From an uncultured Eubacteriales bacterium (lineage in GTDB: Bacteria; Bacillota_A; Clostridia; Lachnospirales; Lachnospiraceae): a DNA stretch of 11,829 bases. The position numbers were made by a program, and so were the translations under genes. Under the pieces are notes generated by a model that saw only the letters and a program-made list of their open reading frames with translations, had not been told where the DNA came from and searched no databases. The stretch is taken from contig ONVT01000103.1 of assembly GCA_900321365.1 (NCBI GenBank), positions 1-11,829 of the forward strand. Direction: 5' to 3'. Positions 1 through 7,995 of this stretch are shown piece by piece (positions within the stretch are counted from its first letter, which is position 1; every line of letters starts with the position of its first letter).

Positions 1-10
1 CATATAGAGA

Positions 11-16
11 GATAAT
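11..16 (+). promoter_or_regulatory. Possible -10 element upstream of hup
   Basis: GATAAT differs from the TATAAT consensus at one base and lies 78 bases before the HU start codon. The matching -35 box would fall before the window begins, so it cannot be tested. The rest of the 93-base leader shows no recognisable gene end. Confidence 0.25.
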
Positions 17-80
17 ATGTCTTCATGCTGCCGGTGGCTCAGCTGGTGGCACTGAAGAAAACACCAGAACAAGGAGAAGA

Positions 81-85
81 AGGAG
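81..85 (+). promoter_or_regulatory. Ribosome binding site that fixes the HU start
   Basis: AGGAG sits 8 bases before the ATG at 94. It selects that ATG over an in-frame ATG at 25, which has no Shine-Dalgarno sequence and would add 23 residues not found in HU proteins. Confidence 0.85.
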
Positions 86-93
86 TAGATCTC

Positions 94-366
94 ATGAATA
101 AGACTGAACTGATCGCGGCTATGGCCGAGAATGCGGAACTTACCAAGAAGGATGCAGAAGCAGCCCTGAAGGCATTTGTGGAAGTTGTCAGCGATGCCCT
201 GAAGAAGGATGACAAGGTGCAGATCGTTGGATTTGGTACCTTTGAAGTGGCGAAGAGACCTGCACGTGAGGGAAGGAACCCCCAGACTGGCGCATCCATG
301 AAGATCAAGGCTTCCAAGAGCCCGAAGTTCAAGGCCGGTAAGGCGCTGAAGGATGCGGTGAACTGA
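94..366 (+). CDS. hup: DNA-binding protein HU
   Basis: Histone-like nucleoid protein that binds and bends DNA as a dimer. The ATG at 94 gives 90 residues, the normal HU length, beginning MNKTELIAAM. The family signature is intact: GFGTFEV (residues 46-52), the beta-arm with RPAREGRNPQTG (55-66), in which Pro63 is the residue that intercalates into DNA in known HU proteins, and a basic C-terminus (KFKAGKALKDAVN). HU just before rqcP is a common clostridial arrangement. A hairpin with a short T-run follows the stop codon, so HU may be made in excess of the downstream genes. Nothing in the protein is unusual. Confidence 0.97.
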   Translation: MNKTELIAAMAENAELTKKDAEAALKAFVEVVSDALKKDDKVQIVGFGTFEVAKRPAREGRNPQTGASMKIKASKSPKFKAGKALKDAVN

Positions 367-384
367 GATTGACTGAGATAGTGA

Positions 385-414
385 TGGAGCAGGGGGAATC
401 TCCTGCTCCATTTT
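385..414 (+). terminator. Hairpin with short T-run between hup and rqcP
   Basis: A 9-bp perfect stem (TGGAGCAGG at 385-393 with CCTGCTCCA at 402-410), an 8-base loop and TTTT directly after. The T-run is short and the rqcP ribosome binding site begins within 10 bases. It is therefore likely a partial terminator or processing site that lowers rqcP expression relative to hup. Confidence 0.6.
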
Positions 415-427
415 ATGTGGAGGGGTC

Positions 428-667
428 ATGAGACTTGACAAGTTTTTGAAAGTATCCCGGCTGATCAAACGCCGGACGGTTGCGAATGAGGCCTGTGATA
501 CGGGAAGAGTCCAGATCAACGGAAAGGTTGCGAAGGCGTCCGCGCAGGTGAAGGAAGGCGATGTGATCGAGATCGGCTTCGGCACCAGGAGCGTGAAGGC
601 CGAGGTGCTCAGCGTGGCGGAAACGGCGAGGAAAGAGGAAGCGCAGGAGCTGTTCCGATATCTATAG
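428..667 (+). CDS. rqcP: Ribosome-associated quality control factor RqcP (S4 domain, YabO family)
   Basis: Small basic RNA-binding protein of 79 residues. In Bacillus, RqcP binds obstructed 50S subunits and works with RqcH to add C-terminal alanine tails to stalled nascent chains. The sequence opens with the S4 signature MRLDKFLKVSRLIKRRTVAN and continues with GRVQINGKVAKASAQVKEGD (residues 26-45), the S4 fold that contacts rRNA. The C-terminal tail is rich in Glu, Ala and Arg. GGAGGGG ends two bases before the ATG. The gene lies next to hup as in many Clostridia; in Bacillus it heads yabO-yabP-yabQ-divIC. Here yabP and yabQ are missing and 193 noncoding bases follow. S4 proteins of this size also include Hsp15, but gene order favours RqcP. 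Confidence 0.92.
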   Translation: MRLDKFLKVSRLIKRRTVANEACDTGRVQINGKVAKASAQVKEGDVIEIGFGTRSVKAEVLSVAETARKEEAQELFRYL

Positions 668-711
668 TTTTTAAATTTTTGTTACATCTTCTGCGATTTA
701 CTGAATTCGGG

Positions 712-740
712 TTGAATTGAATGGGACGGTGTATTACAAT
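712..740 (+). promoter_or_regulatory. Sigma-A type promoter for divIC
   Basis: TTGAAT (712-717) and TACAAT (735-740) are separated by 17 bases, the optimal spacing. The -10 matches 5 of 6 consensus bases and the -35 matches 4 of 6. Transcription would begin near 747 and give a 5' leader of about 114 bases before divIC. A 6-bp inverted repeat (GGGACG at 723-728, CGTCCC at 758-763) brackets the -10. Confidence 0.6.
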
Positions 741-860
741 AAAGTGATTTTTTTCTGCGTCCCGGGTCAGGGGTGCTTACTGGGGAAGGTTCTGCTGTTT
801 GTGTGAAGAATGACTGATTTGTAATTCGGATGGACAGCAGGTGTGTGAGGTAAGATTGCA

Positions 861-1163
861 ATGTCATCGGACAGATATCCCGTTTCGAGGGAAAACCGCA
901 GAGGAATGGTTCTGATTGTCGTTGTGGTATGTATTCTTTTTACAGCCCTGGCGATAAAGTGCCGTTCGCTTGCAGACCGGAATGATACTTATGCTCAGCA
1001 GATCGAGATGCTTGAGCAGAAGATTTCGGAGGAGCAGGGCCGCGGGGAGAGCATAGAATCCTTACGGAATTACACACATACGAATGCCTATATTGAGAAG
1101 GTCGCGCGGGAGAAACTCGGGCTTGTCTACCCGGATGAAGTGATCTTCCAGCCTCAGGAATGA
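861..1163 (+). CDS. divIC: Septum formation initiator, DivIC/FtsB family
   Basis: Bitopic membrane protein of the divisome that, with FtsL and DivIB/FtsQ, activates septal peptidoglycan synthesis. The 100 residues have the full family layout: a short basic cytoplasmic tail (1-14), one membrane segment (about 15-33, with the run VLIVVVVCILFTAL), an extracytoplasmic coiled coil (about 34-70) and the family's C-terminal motif YIEKVAREKLGLVYPDEVIF (78-97). GAGG at 847-850 precedes the ATG by 10 bases. Its place after rqcP and before tilS matches Bacillus divIC synteny. Its own promoter lies upstream and a terminator-like hairpin follows, so it may be expressed alone. Confidence 0.92.
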   Translation: MSSDRYPVSRENRRGMVLIVVVVCILFTALAIKCRSLADRNDTYAQQIEMLEQKISEEQGRGESIESLRNYTHTNAYIEKVAREKLGLVYPDEVIFQPQE

Positions 1164-1202
1164 TACTCAGAGGTTTGGCTCAGGAACTGAAAGACACGTT
1201 TG

Positions 1203-1237
1203 CGCTCTGCGGATATCCTCCGCAGAGCGTTCTTTTC
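1203..1237 (+). terminator. Intrinsic terminator-like hairpin between divIC and tilS
   Basis: A 10-bp perfect stem (CGCTCTGCGG at 1203-1212 with CCGCAGAGCG at 1220-1229), a 7-base loop and TTCTTTTC after it. It lies 40 bases after the divIC stop and ends 23 bases before the tilS ATG. No promoter is evident between it and tilS, so some readthrough is expected. Confidence 0.75.
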
Positions 1238-1247
1238 CCTGAAAGAC

Positions 1248-1255
1248 AGGAAAAG
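1248..1255 (+). promoter_or_regulatory. Ribosome binding site supporting the tilS start at 1260
   Basis: AGGAAAAG has a 9-base gap from its AGG core to the ATG at 1260. The alternative in-frame TTG at 1200 has no Shine-Dalgarno sequence, and translation from it would run through the terminator hairpin. Confidence 0.6.
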
Positions 1256-1259
1256 CGGT

Positions 1260-2846
1260 ATGAGACAGTCTTTGGCGGATGAAGTGAAGAAGGCCATGGG
1301 TTCATTTTCCCTGGAGACAGGCCGGTCCGGGATAGAGGGGGACCGACCGGGCAGCAAAGAGATGGCAGGCTCGGGCAGCAGTAAGACAGCAGATCCGGGG
1401 CCTTGGAAAGAGGAGTGTCGACCGAAAAAAATCCTGGCTGCGGTTTCGGGTGGTGCGGATTCTGTGTGCCTTCTCCTGGTTCTGCTGGAGATTGGCTATG
1501 AGGTGCAGGCGGTTCATGTGGAGCATGGAATCAGGGGGGAGGAGAGCCTGGAGGACTGTGCATATGTCAGGAGGCTTTGTGAGGAAAGGAAGATTCCTCT
1601 GCGCGTCGTGAGCGTGGACGCGCCGGCCGCGGCCAGGCAGTTTTCGACGGGGCTGGAGGAAGCGGCAAGAGACCTTCGCGGGAAAGCCCTCAGAGATACC
1701 GCGCATGAGCTGGGAATTGATGTCATCGCGACTGCCCACCACCGGATGGATCAGGCCGAGACGGTTCTCTGGAATCTGATCCGGGGGAGCTCGGTGAGGG
1801 GTCTTGGAGGGATACGGCCCTGCCGTCGTGAGAAAGACCTGACGATTATCCGTCCTCTGCTTGGGTGTGACAGGAACCGGATTGAGGACTACCTCAGACA
1901 GAAGGGCGTCTCCTGGCGCAGCGACAGTACGAACCAGGATGTCGCGCTGACACGCAACGCGATCCGGCTGAAGATCCTGCCCCTTCTGGAAGAGCTCAAT
2001 CCCGGGGCAGCCAGGCATATCGCGCAGGCCGCGTCGGATCTGAGAAAGGTGGACGACTGGCTTCTTGAGCAGGAAGATGAGGCCTGGGAGAGAGTGATCC
2101 TGGAGGAAGGAGACGGACGGGAGAAGGATCTGACGGCGGACCGGGATATGCTGCGCAGATGCTCCGAGGTGATCCGCCTGAGGATTCTCAGGAGGATGAT
2201 TGCCCGGTGCTGCGGCGGGGAGAAGGATATCTCCAGGGCACATGTGGAGGCTGCTGACCGCCTGGTCTTTGACAGGAACGGACAGGAGACGAGCCTTCCG
2301 GGGGATCTTCTGGCTGTCAGTGAGGAGGGCATTCTGAGGCTGACGCGGAGCCGGACGCTGAAGACGGAGACAGTTCTGCCGCTTGATGGGGACGGTGTAT
2401 ACTGTTTTCCCGTTGGAAGAAAGTGGCTTGATTATCATTGTACCGGGACTGCTGAACAGCCGGAGACGGATGACGAAATCATGGTGGAGGCCGCCTACCT
2501 CACCTGGCAGGGGGGAGAGGTGCCGAAAAAGAAGTACACGAAGGTTCTGGCATATGATACAATGGCACCGTGTCCTGTCCTGCGGACAAGGAGGGAGGGA
2601 GACTACCTGATCGTAAACGCCTCCCGTGGACGCAGGAAGCTGAAGGATTATCTGATCGACGAGAAGGTTCCGCGCAGGGAGCGGGACCAGATCCCCCTGA
2701 TCGCGCAGGGAAGCCATGTACTGTGGGTGACGGGCATGCGGATCAGTGAGGGCGCTAAGGTCACAGAGGGCAGTAAGGCACTGCAGGTACAGGTTTACAG
2801 TGCAAAGACTGCTTATACCGCGGTGAATAATTTCAATCGACAGTAG
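1260..2846 (+). CDS. tilS: tRNA(Ile)-lysidine synthetase TilS
   Basis: Converts the wobble cytidine of the CAU-anticodon isoleucine tRNA to lysidine using ATP and lysine, so that AUA is read as Ile; normally essential. From the ATG at 1260 it has 528 residues. The N-terminal PP-loop ATPase has SGGADS at 63-68, then HGIRG (89-93), HHRMDQAET (160-168) and the STNQD...RN.IR motif. A middle tRNA-binding region follows. The C-terminal TilS domain (about 436-515) includes RTRREGDY, RRKLKDYLIDEKVPRRERD and LWVTGMRIS. Unusually, about 30 Gly/Ser/Asp/Pro-rich residues separate the first helix (LADEVKKAM) from the PP-loop. hpt follows after 31 bases. In Bacillus, TilS and HprT form a complex that also activates ftsH; the same gene order here makes that plausible. 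Confidence 0.95.
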   Translation: MRQSLADEVKKAMGSFSLETGRSGIEGDRPGSKEMAGSGSSKTADPGPWKEECRPKKILAAVSGGADSVCLLLVLLEIGYEVQAVHVEHGIRGEESLEDCAYVRRLCEERKIPLRVVSVDAPAAARQFSTGLEEAARDLRGKALRDTAHELGIDVIATAHHRMDQAETVLWNLIRGSSVRGLGGIRPCRREKDLTIIRPLLGCDRNRIEDYLRQKGVSWRSDSTNQDVALTRNAIRLKILPLLEELNPGAARHIAQAASDLRKVDDWLLEQEDEAWERVILEEGDGREKDLTADRDMLRRCSEVIRLRILRRMIARCCGGEKDISRAHVEAADRLVFDRNGQETSLPGDLLAVSEEGILRLTRSRTLKTETVLPLDGDGVYCFPVGRKWLDYHCTGTAEQPETDDEIMVEAAYLTWQGGEVPKKKYTKVLAYDTMAPCPVLRTRREGDYLIVNASRGRRKLKDYLIDEKVPRRERDQIPLIAQGSHVLWVTGMRISEGAKVTEGSKALQVQVYSAKTAYTAVNNFNRQ

Positions 2847-2877
2847 AATTCGTGCGCGAGTATAAAAGGAGGGAAAT

Positions 2878-3408
2878 ATGAAAGAAAGCATCAGAGTCCT
2901 GATACCGGAAGACAAGGTTGATGAGAGAATCGCCCAGCTGGGAGAACAGATCAGCCAGGATTACGCGGGCCGCGAGGTACATCTGATCGGAATCCTGAAG
3001 GGGAGCATTTTCTTCATCTGCGAGCTGGCAAAAAGAATCACGGTGCCGGTGACTATGGATTTCATGTCCGTATCCAGCTATGGGGCGGGGACAAAGTCCA
3101 GCGGCGTCGTCAAGCTGATCAAGGACCTGGATGAGCCGATCAATGGTAAGGACGTCCTGATCGTGGAGGATATCATCGATTCCGGGCGTACTCTGAGCTA
3201 TCTTCTGAAGAATCTCTCCAGCAGGCAGCCCGCCTCCATCCGCCTGTGCACGATGCTCGACAAGCCCGAGCGCCGGGAAGTGGATGTGGAGGTGGATTAC
3301 CAGGGATTCCGGATCCCGGACGAATTCGTCATCGGATACGGTCTGGACTATGACCAGAGATATCGCAACCTGCCCTATATCGGGGTATTGTCACTGACAG
3401 AGGAGTAA
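2878..3408 (+). CDS. hpt: Hypoxanthine phosphoribosyltransferase
   Basis: Purine salvage enzyme of the cytoplasm that joins hypoxanthine or guanine to PRPP to give IMP or GMP. It has 176 residues, a usual length for bacterial HPRT. Visible motifs are ILKGS (39-43, PPi-binding loop), the flexible catalytic loop SVSSYGAGTKSSG (64-76), the PRPP signature VLIVEDIIDSGRTL (93-106, with the acidic pair Glu97-Asp98 and Asp101), and the purine-pocket end FVIGYGLDYDQRYRNLPYIGVL. A strong AAGGAGGG lies four bases before the ATG. It is flanked by tilS and ftsH as in Bacillus. The ftsH ribosome binding site lies within its last codons, so the two are probably translationally coupled. Confidence 0.96.
   Translation: MKESIRVLIPEDKVDERIAQLGEQISQDYAGREVHLIGILKGSIFFICELAKRITVPVTMDFMSVSSYGAGTKSSGVVKLIKDLDEPINGKDVLIVEDIIDSGRTLSYLLKNLSSRQPASIRLCTMLDKPERREVDVEVDYQGFRIPDEFVIGYGLDYDQRYRNLPYIGVLSLTEE
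3401..3405 (+). promoter_or_regulatory. Ribosome binding site selecting a TTG start for ftsH
   Basis: AGGAG inside the end of hpt is 9 bases from the TTG at 3415, only 3 bases from the TTG at 3409, and 21 bases from the first ATG at 3427. Spacing therefore favours TTG 3415. Confidence 0.7.
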
Positions 3409-3414
3409 TTGGTA

Positions 3415-5233
<1,819 letters not shown>

Positions 5234-5235
<2 letters not shown>

Positions 5236-5425
5236 GCGTCCAGTGGACGCTCGCTTAGCGCCGACCGGAGCGGAGACCGCGAAGCGCGGAACCCTAAAGG
5301 ACTAGCTCCGCGTCGCAATCTGTAATCGACTTTTGGCGAGTTTATCATGTAATCGCAGATGGGAGCCGGCTGCAGCTCCTGATTGCCGAAGCTGGGATGA
5401 TGCTGCTCCTGCGCTGTGGAGCAGG
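5234..5425 (+). other. Hairpin-rich noncoding segment after ftsH
   Basis: No convincing gene lies between the ftsH stop and 5748; this first part is dominated by inverted repeats. GAGCGTCC/GGACGCTC (5234-5241, 5245-5252) forms an 8-bp stem with a 3-base loop that overlaps the stop codon. CGGAGC/GCTCCG (5266-5271, 5305-5310) encloses CCGCG/CGCGG (5277-5281, 5285-5289). GGAGC/GCTCC (5362-5366, 5375-5379) and CTGCTCC/GGAGCAG (5403-5409, 5418-5424) follow. TGTAATCG occurs twice (5321-5328, 5348-5355). None has a T-run, so these are not standard terminators. It could be a dispersed palindromic repeat, a structured 3' UTR or an RNA gene. Confidence 0.45.
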
Positions 5426-5503
5426 ATTGGAACAGTATGGACATAATGCACAAATTAATCTGATTTATTTAGACAAGTTTGGGCACACTTCGGCGGGGGT
5501 TCA

Positions 5504-5512
5504 TGCTATAGT
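5504..5512 (+). promoter_or_regulatory. Extended -10 promoter candidate
   Basis: TGCTATAGT matches the extended -10 form TGnTATAAT with one mismatch. No good -35 lies at 16-18 bases, as expected for some extended -10 promoters. GGGGTT (5496-5501) and AACCCC (5524-5529) form an inverted repeat around it. Transcription would start near 5519. Confidence 0.4.
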
Positions 5513-5518
5513 AACAAC

Positions 5519-5621
5519 TGTAAAACCCCAATACATTATATAGTTTTTGCTACACCCCATAAGAGAATACCTTCTCCAATGAAGAGGAACAGCGCGAGAG
5601 TGCTGTTCCTCTTCTCTTTTT
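5519..5621 (+). ncRNA. Possible short RNA or attenuated leader upstream of the GH13 gene
   Basis: The stretch runs from the start site predicted by the extended -10 to the end of a strong intrinsic terminator, about 100 bases. A small hairpin (GAGAA/TTCTC, 5563-5567 and 5572-5576) precedes the terminator. I recognise no known riboswitch or small RNA family. It could be a free small RNA or the terminated form of the leader of the GH13 gene, whose start codon is 127 bases beyond the terminator. Confidence 0.3.
5581..5621 (+). terminator. Strong intrinsic terminator
   Basis: A 13-bp perfect stem (GAAGAGGAACAGC at 5581-5593 with GCTGTTCCTCTTC at 5602-5614), an 8-base loop, then TCTTTTT. It is oriented for the plus strand. 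It would end ftsH-operon readthrough or the short transcript starting near 5519. Confidence 0.85.
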
Positions 5622-5660
5622 CCGGCTTTCTGACGATTTTGACTGCCGCATGGACCGGTA

Positions 5661-5706
5661 TCTGTTTGTCAGGAATAATCAGCGTCTGGAAAACCGCTGT
5701 AACAGA
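5661..5706 (+). other. Nested inverted repeats in the GH13 gene leader
   Basis: TCTGTT (5661-5666) pairs with AACAGA (5701-5706) and encloses CAGCG (5680-5684) pairing with CGCTG (5695-5699). The structure lies between the terminator and the ribosome binding site at 5731-5737. It may be a leader stem-loop, but chance is not excluded. Confidence 0.25.
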
Positions 5707-5747
5707 TGAAAAAATGTACAGTGTCATTACAGGAAGGCTTTTGAGAT

Positions 5748-7865
5748 ATGTACAGAAAAACATTCAGCCATGCAGCCCGCACGGCAAAATATGTCCTGGA
5801 GATGCTTCCGACACTGAATCTGGATGCCCTGTTTTCGGATGAGAGCCCGTCTTACGTGGATCCGTTTGAGCCGGCGGTGGGGGATACGGTGACGATCCGC
5901 GTGCGGACGGCCAGGGCAAATGTCGATGAAGTGTGGCTTGTGAGCGACCGCATACGGGAGCGCATGGAGTATGAGAAGACGCTTGGACTCTTTGACTTCT
6001 ATGCCGCGAAGATCCGGATGGGCCGTCAGGCCATGAATTACTGCTTTGAGATCATCAGCGGTCCCATGCGTGTGATCCTGAACAAGAGAGGGATCTCCGA
6101 ACGCATGGACAGTGAGTCAAGGTTCCGTATCTGTCCGGGATTCTCAACGCCCGACTGGGCGAAGGGCGCGGTCATGTACCAGATCTATACGGACCGCTTC
6201 TGCCGGGGGGATGAGAAGAACGATGTGCTTGATGATGAATACTTCTATATCGGGAATCCGGTCCATCACGTCCGGGACTGGTATCAGAGACCTGCGGCGA
6301 TGGATGTGGGCAATTTCTACGGCGGTGACCTGGAAGGCGTCAGGCAGAAGCTGGATTATCTGAAGGATCTGGGAATCGAGGCGATCTATTTCAACCCGCT
6401 GTTTGTCTCTCCGTCCAATCACAAGTACGACACGCAGGATTATGACCACATTGACCCGCATATCGGAAAGCTCGTAGTGGATGAGGGTGAGATTCTCTCC
6501 CCCGGGGAAAAGCAGAACAATAAGTCCTCGCGCTATGTGTGCAGAGTGACGAGGAAGGAAAACCTTGAGGCATCGGACCGGCTTTTCATCCGTCTTGTCC
6601 AGGAAGCGCACAGCCGCGGGATCCGGGTGATTCTGGACGGTGTGTTCAATCACTGCGGTTCTTTCAACAAATGGCTGGACCATGAGAAGATCTACAGTGT
6701 TCAGTCGGGTTATGAGAAAGGTGCCTATGTCAGCGCCGCGTCTCCCTATGCGGATTTTTTCCTGTTTGAGGAGAAGGATCCTTCCGCGTGGCCGGACAAC
6801 GATTCCTACAAAGGCTGGTGGGGACATAACACACTGCCGAAGCTCAATTACGAGGAATCGGAGAACCTGACCGACTATATTCTGTCCATCGCGCAGAAAT
6901 GGGTTTCTCCGCCTTACTGCGCGGACGGGTGGCGGCTGGATGTTGCGGCGGACCTGGGACAGAGTGCGGAATTCAACCACCGGTTCTGGAAAGCTTTCCG
7001 GCATGCAGTCAGGAAAGCGAATCCGGATGCCCTGATTGTGGCGGAGCATTATGGTGATGCCAGGGCGTGGCTGGAGGGAGATGAATGGGATACGGTCATG
7101 AACTACGACGCGTTCATGGAGCCGGTCACCTGGTTTTTCACGGGAATGGAGAAACACTCGGATGAATATCTGGAGGGGCAGCTCGGAAACGCGGACGCCT
7201 TCTTCGGAACCATGCGCTATCACATGTGCGCCTTCATGGAGACATCCCTGCTGTGCGCCATGAACCAGCTTTCCAATCATGACCATTCCCGGTTCCTGAC
7301 ACGGACGAACCACCGCGTGGGACGAGCCCCGGACTTTGACTATGACGCAGCGTCCGAGGGAATCGATCCGGCGGTGATGCGGGAGGCGGTCCTTCTCCAG
7401 ATGACCTGGCCGGGCGCCCCCACCCTCTATTACGGGGACGAGGCGGGACTGACGGGCTTTACCGATCCGGACAACAGGAGAACCTACCCGTGGGGAAGGG
7501 AAGACAGGGAGATGCTCGCATTTCACAAAAAAGCGATTGCGATGCGCAGGAACCGTCCTGTCCTGAAGACCGGATCCATCAAGTTTCTGGGCGGCGGTTA
7601 CCAGTACCTGGCGTATGCCCGGTTCAATGAGGAGGAACAGATTGCCTGCCTGTTCAATAACGGTGACGAGGAGATCCAGGTTCAGGTGCCGGTGTGGACG
7701 GCCGGCGTGAGCGCGGACTCACCGATGACGAGGATCTTCCTTTCGGATGAGAATTCCTATTCGACGAGGCGGGTTTCCTGCCCGGTGTATCACGGAGAAC
7801 TGATCATCCATCTGGGTGCGCGCTCCTGCGTGGTGCTGTCCTCGCGTCCGGAGGCGGGGGAGTAA
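5748..7865 (+). CDS. GH13 alpha-glucan hydrolase, neopullulanase/cyclomaltodextrinase-like
   Basis: Cleaves alpha-glucosidic bonds of maltodextrins, cyclodextrins or pullulan-type oligosaccharides; with no signal peptide it should act in the cytoplasm on imported glucans. The 705 residues comprise an N-terminal CBM34-like beta domain (about 28-125), a catalytic barrel (about 135-600) and a C-terminal beta domain. Barrel motifs are GDLEGVRQKLDYLKDLGIEA, NPLFVSPSNHKYDT, DGVFNH (297-302), GWRLDVA with nucleophile Asp398, VAEHYGD with acid/base Glu433, and SNHD with Asp512. An insertion of about 35 residues (241-275) follows IDPHIG, where relatives usually go straight into the next helix. AGGAAGG lies 10 bases before the ATG. 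The exact substrate cannot be read from sequence; the NQLSNHDHSRF motif departs from the classic SHDTPR of GH13_20. Confidence 0.88.
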   Translation: MYRKTFSHAARTAKYVLEMLPTLNLDALFSDESPSYVDPFEPAVGDTVTIRVRTARANVDEVWLVSDRIRERMEYEKTLGLFDFYAAKIRMGRQAMNYCFEIISGPMRVILNKRGISERMDSESRFRICPGFSTPDWAKGAVMYQIYTDRFCRGDEKNDVLDDEYFYIGNPVHHVRDWYQRPAAMDVGNFYGGDLEGVRQKLDYLKDLGIEAIYFNPLFVSPSNHKYDTQDYDHIDPHIGKLVVDEGEILSPGEKQNNKSSRYVCRVTRKENLEASDRLFIRLVQEAHSRGIRVILDGVFNHCGSFNKWLDHEKIYSVQSGYEKGAYVSAASPYADFFLFEEKDPSAWPDNDSYKGWWGHNTLPKLNYEESENLTDYILSIAQKWVSPPYCADGWRLDVAADLGQSAEFNHRFWKAFRHAVRKANPDALIVAEHYGDARAWLEGDEWDTVMNYDAFMEPVTWFFTGMEKHSDEYLEGQLGNADAFFGTMRYHMCAFMETSLLCAMNQLSNHDHSRFLTRTNHRVGRAPDFDYDAASEGIDPAVMREAVLLQMTWPGAPTLYYGDEAGLTGFTDPDNRRTYPWGREDREMLAFHKKAIAMRRNRPVLKTGSIKFLGGGYQYLAYARFNEEEQIACLFNNGDEEIQVQVPVWTAGVSADSPMTRIFLSDENSYSTRRVSCPVYHGELIIHLGARSCVVLSSRPEAGE

Positions 7866-7995
7866 GGATCTGTCAATGAATAACCTGACCATCCTGCTTG
7901 TCTTTTCCTCCAATGGCACCAGCCCAAAAACACTTTCAAAATAAGAAAACAAAGGGGAGCAGAATTATAACAGCTTTAACAAAGGGGGACGGAAA

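Noticed and set aside
25..93. N-terminal extension of HU from an ATG at 25
   Set aside because: It has no ribosome binding site, HU proteins are about 90 residues, and AGGAG is correctly placed before ATG 94.
1302..2915. Long minus-strand open frame across tilS
   Set aside because: It is a shadow of a GC-rich gene. The plus frame has complete TilS motifs, and the minus frame shows no recognisable family and no ribosome binding site that I can see.
5639..5664. Promoter TTGACT with TATCTG before the GH13 gene
   Set aside because: The spacing is only 14 bases and the -10 match is poor.
5680..5706. Catabolite (CcpA) cre-like site before the GH13 gene
   Set aside because: The segment around AACCGCTGTAACA looks similar, but the TG and CA ends are not at the spacing of the 14-base cre consensus relative to the central CG.
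5579..5842. Plus-strand frame starting MKRNSARVLFLF, resembling a signal peptide
   Set aside because: Its start lies in the terminator hairpin, it has no ribosome binding site, and it runs into the GH13 gene in another frame.
7898..7971. Promoter before ddl using TATAAC at 7966-7971
   Set aside because: The -10 is reasonable, but no -35-like hexamer lies at 16-18 bases and there is no TG extension.
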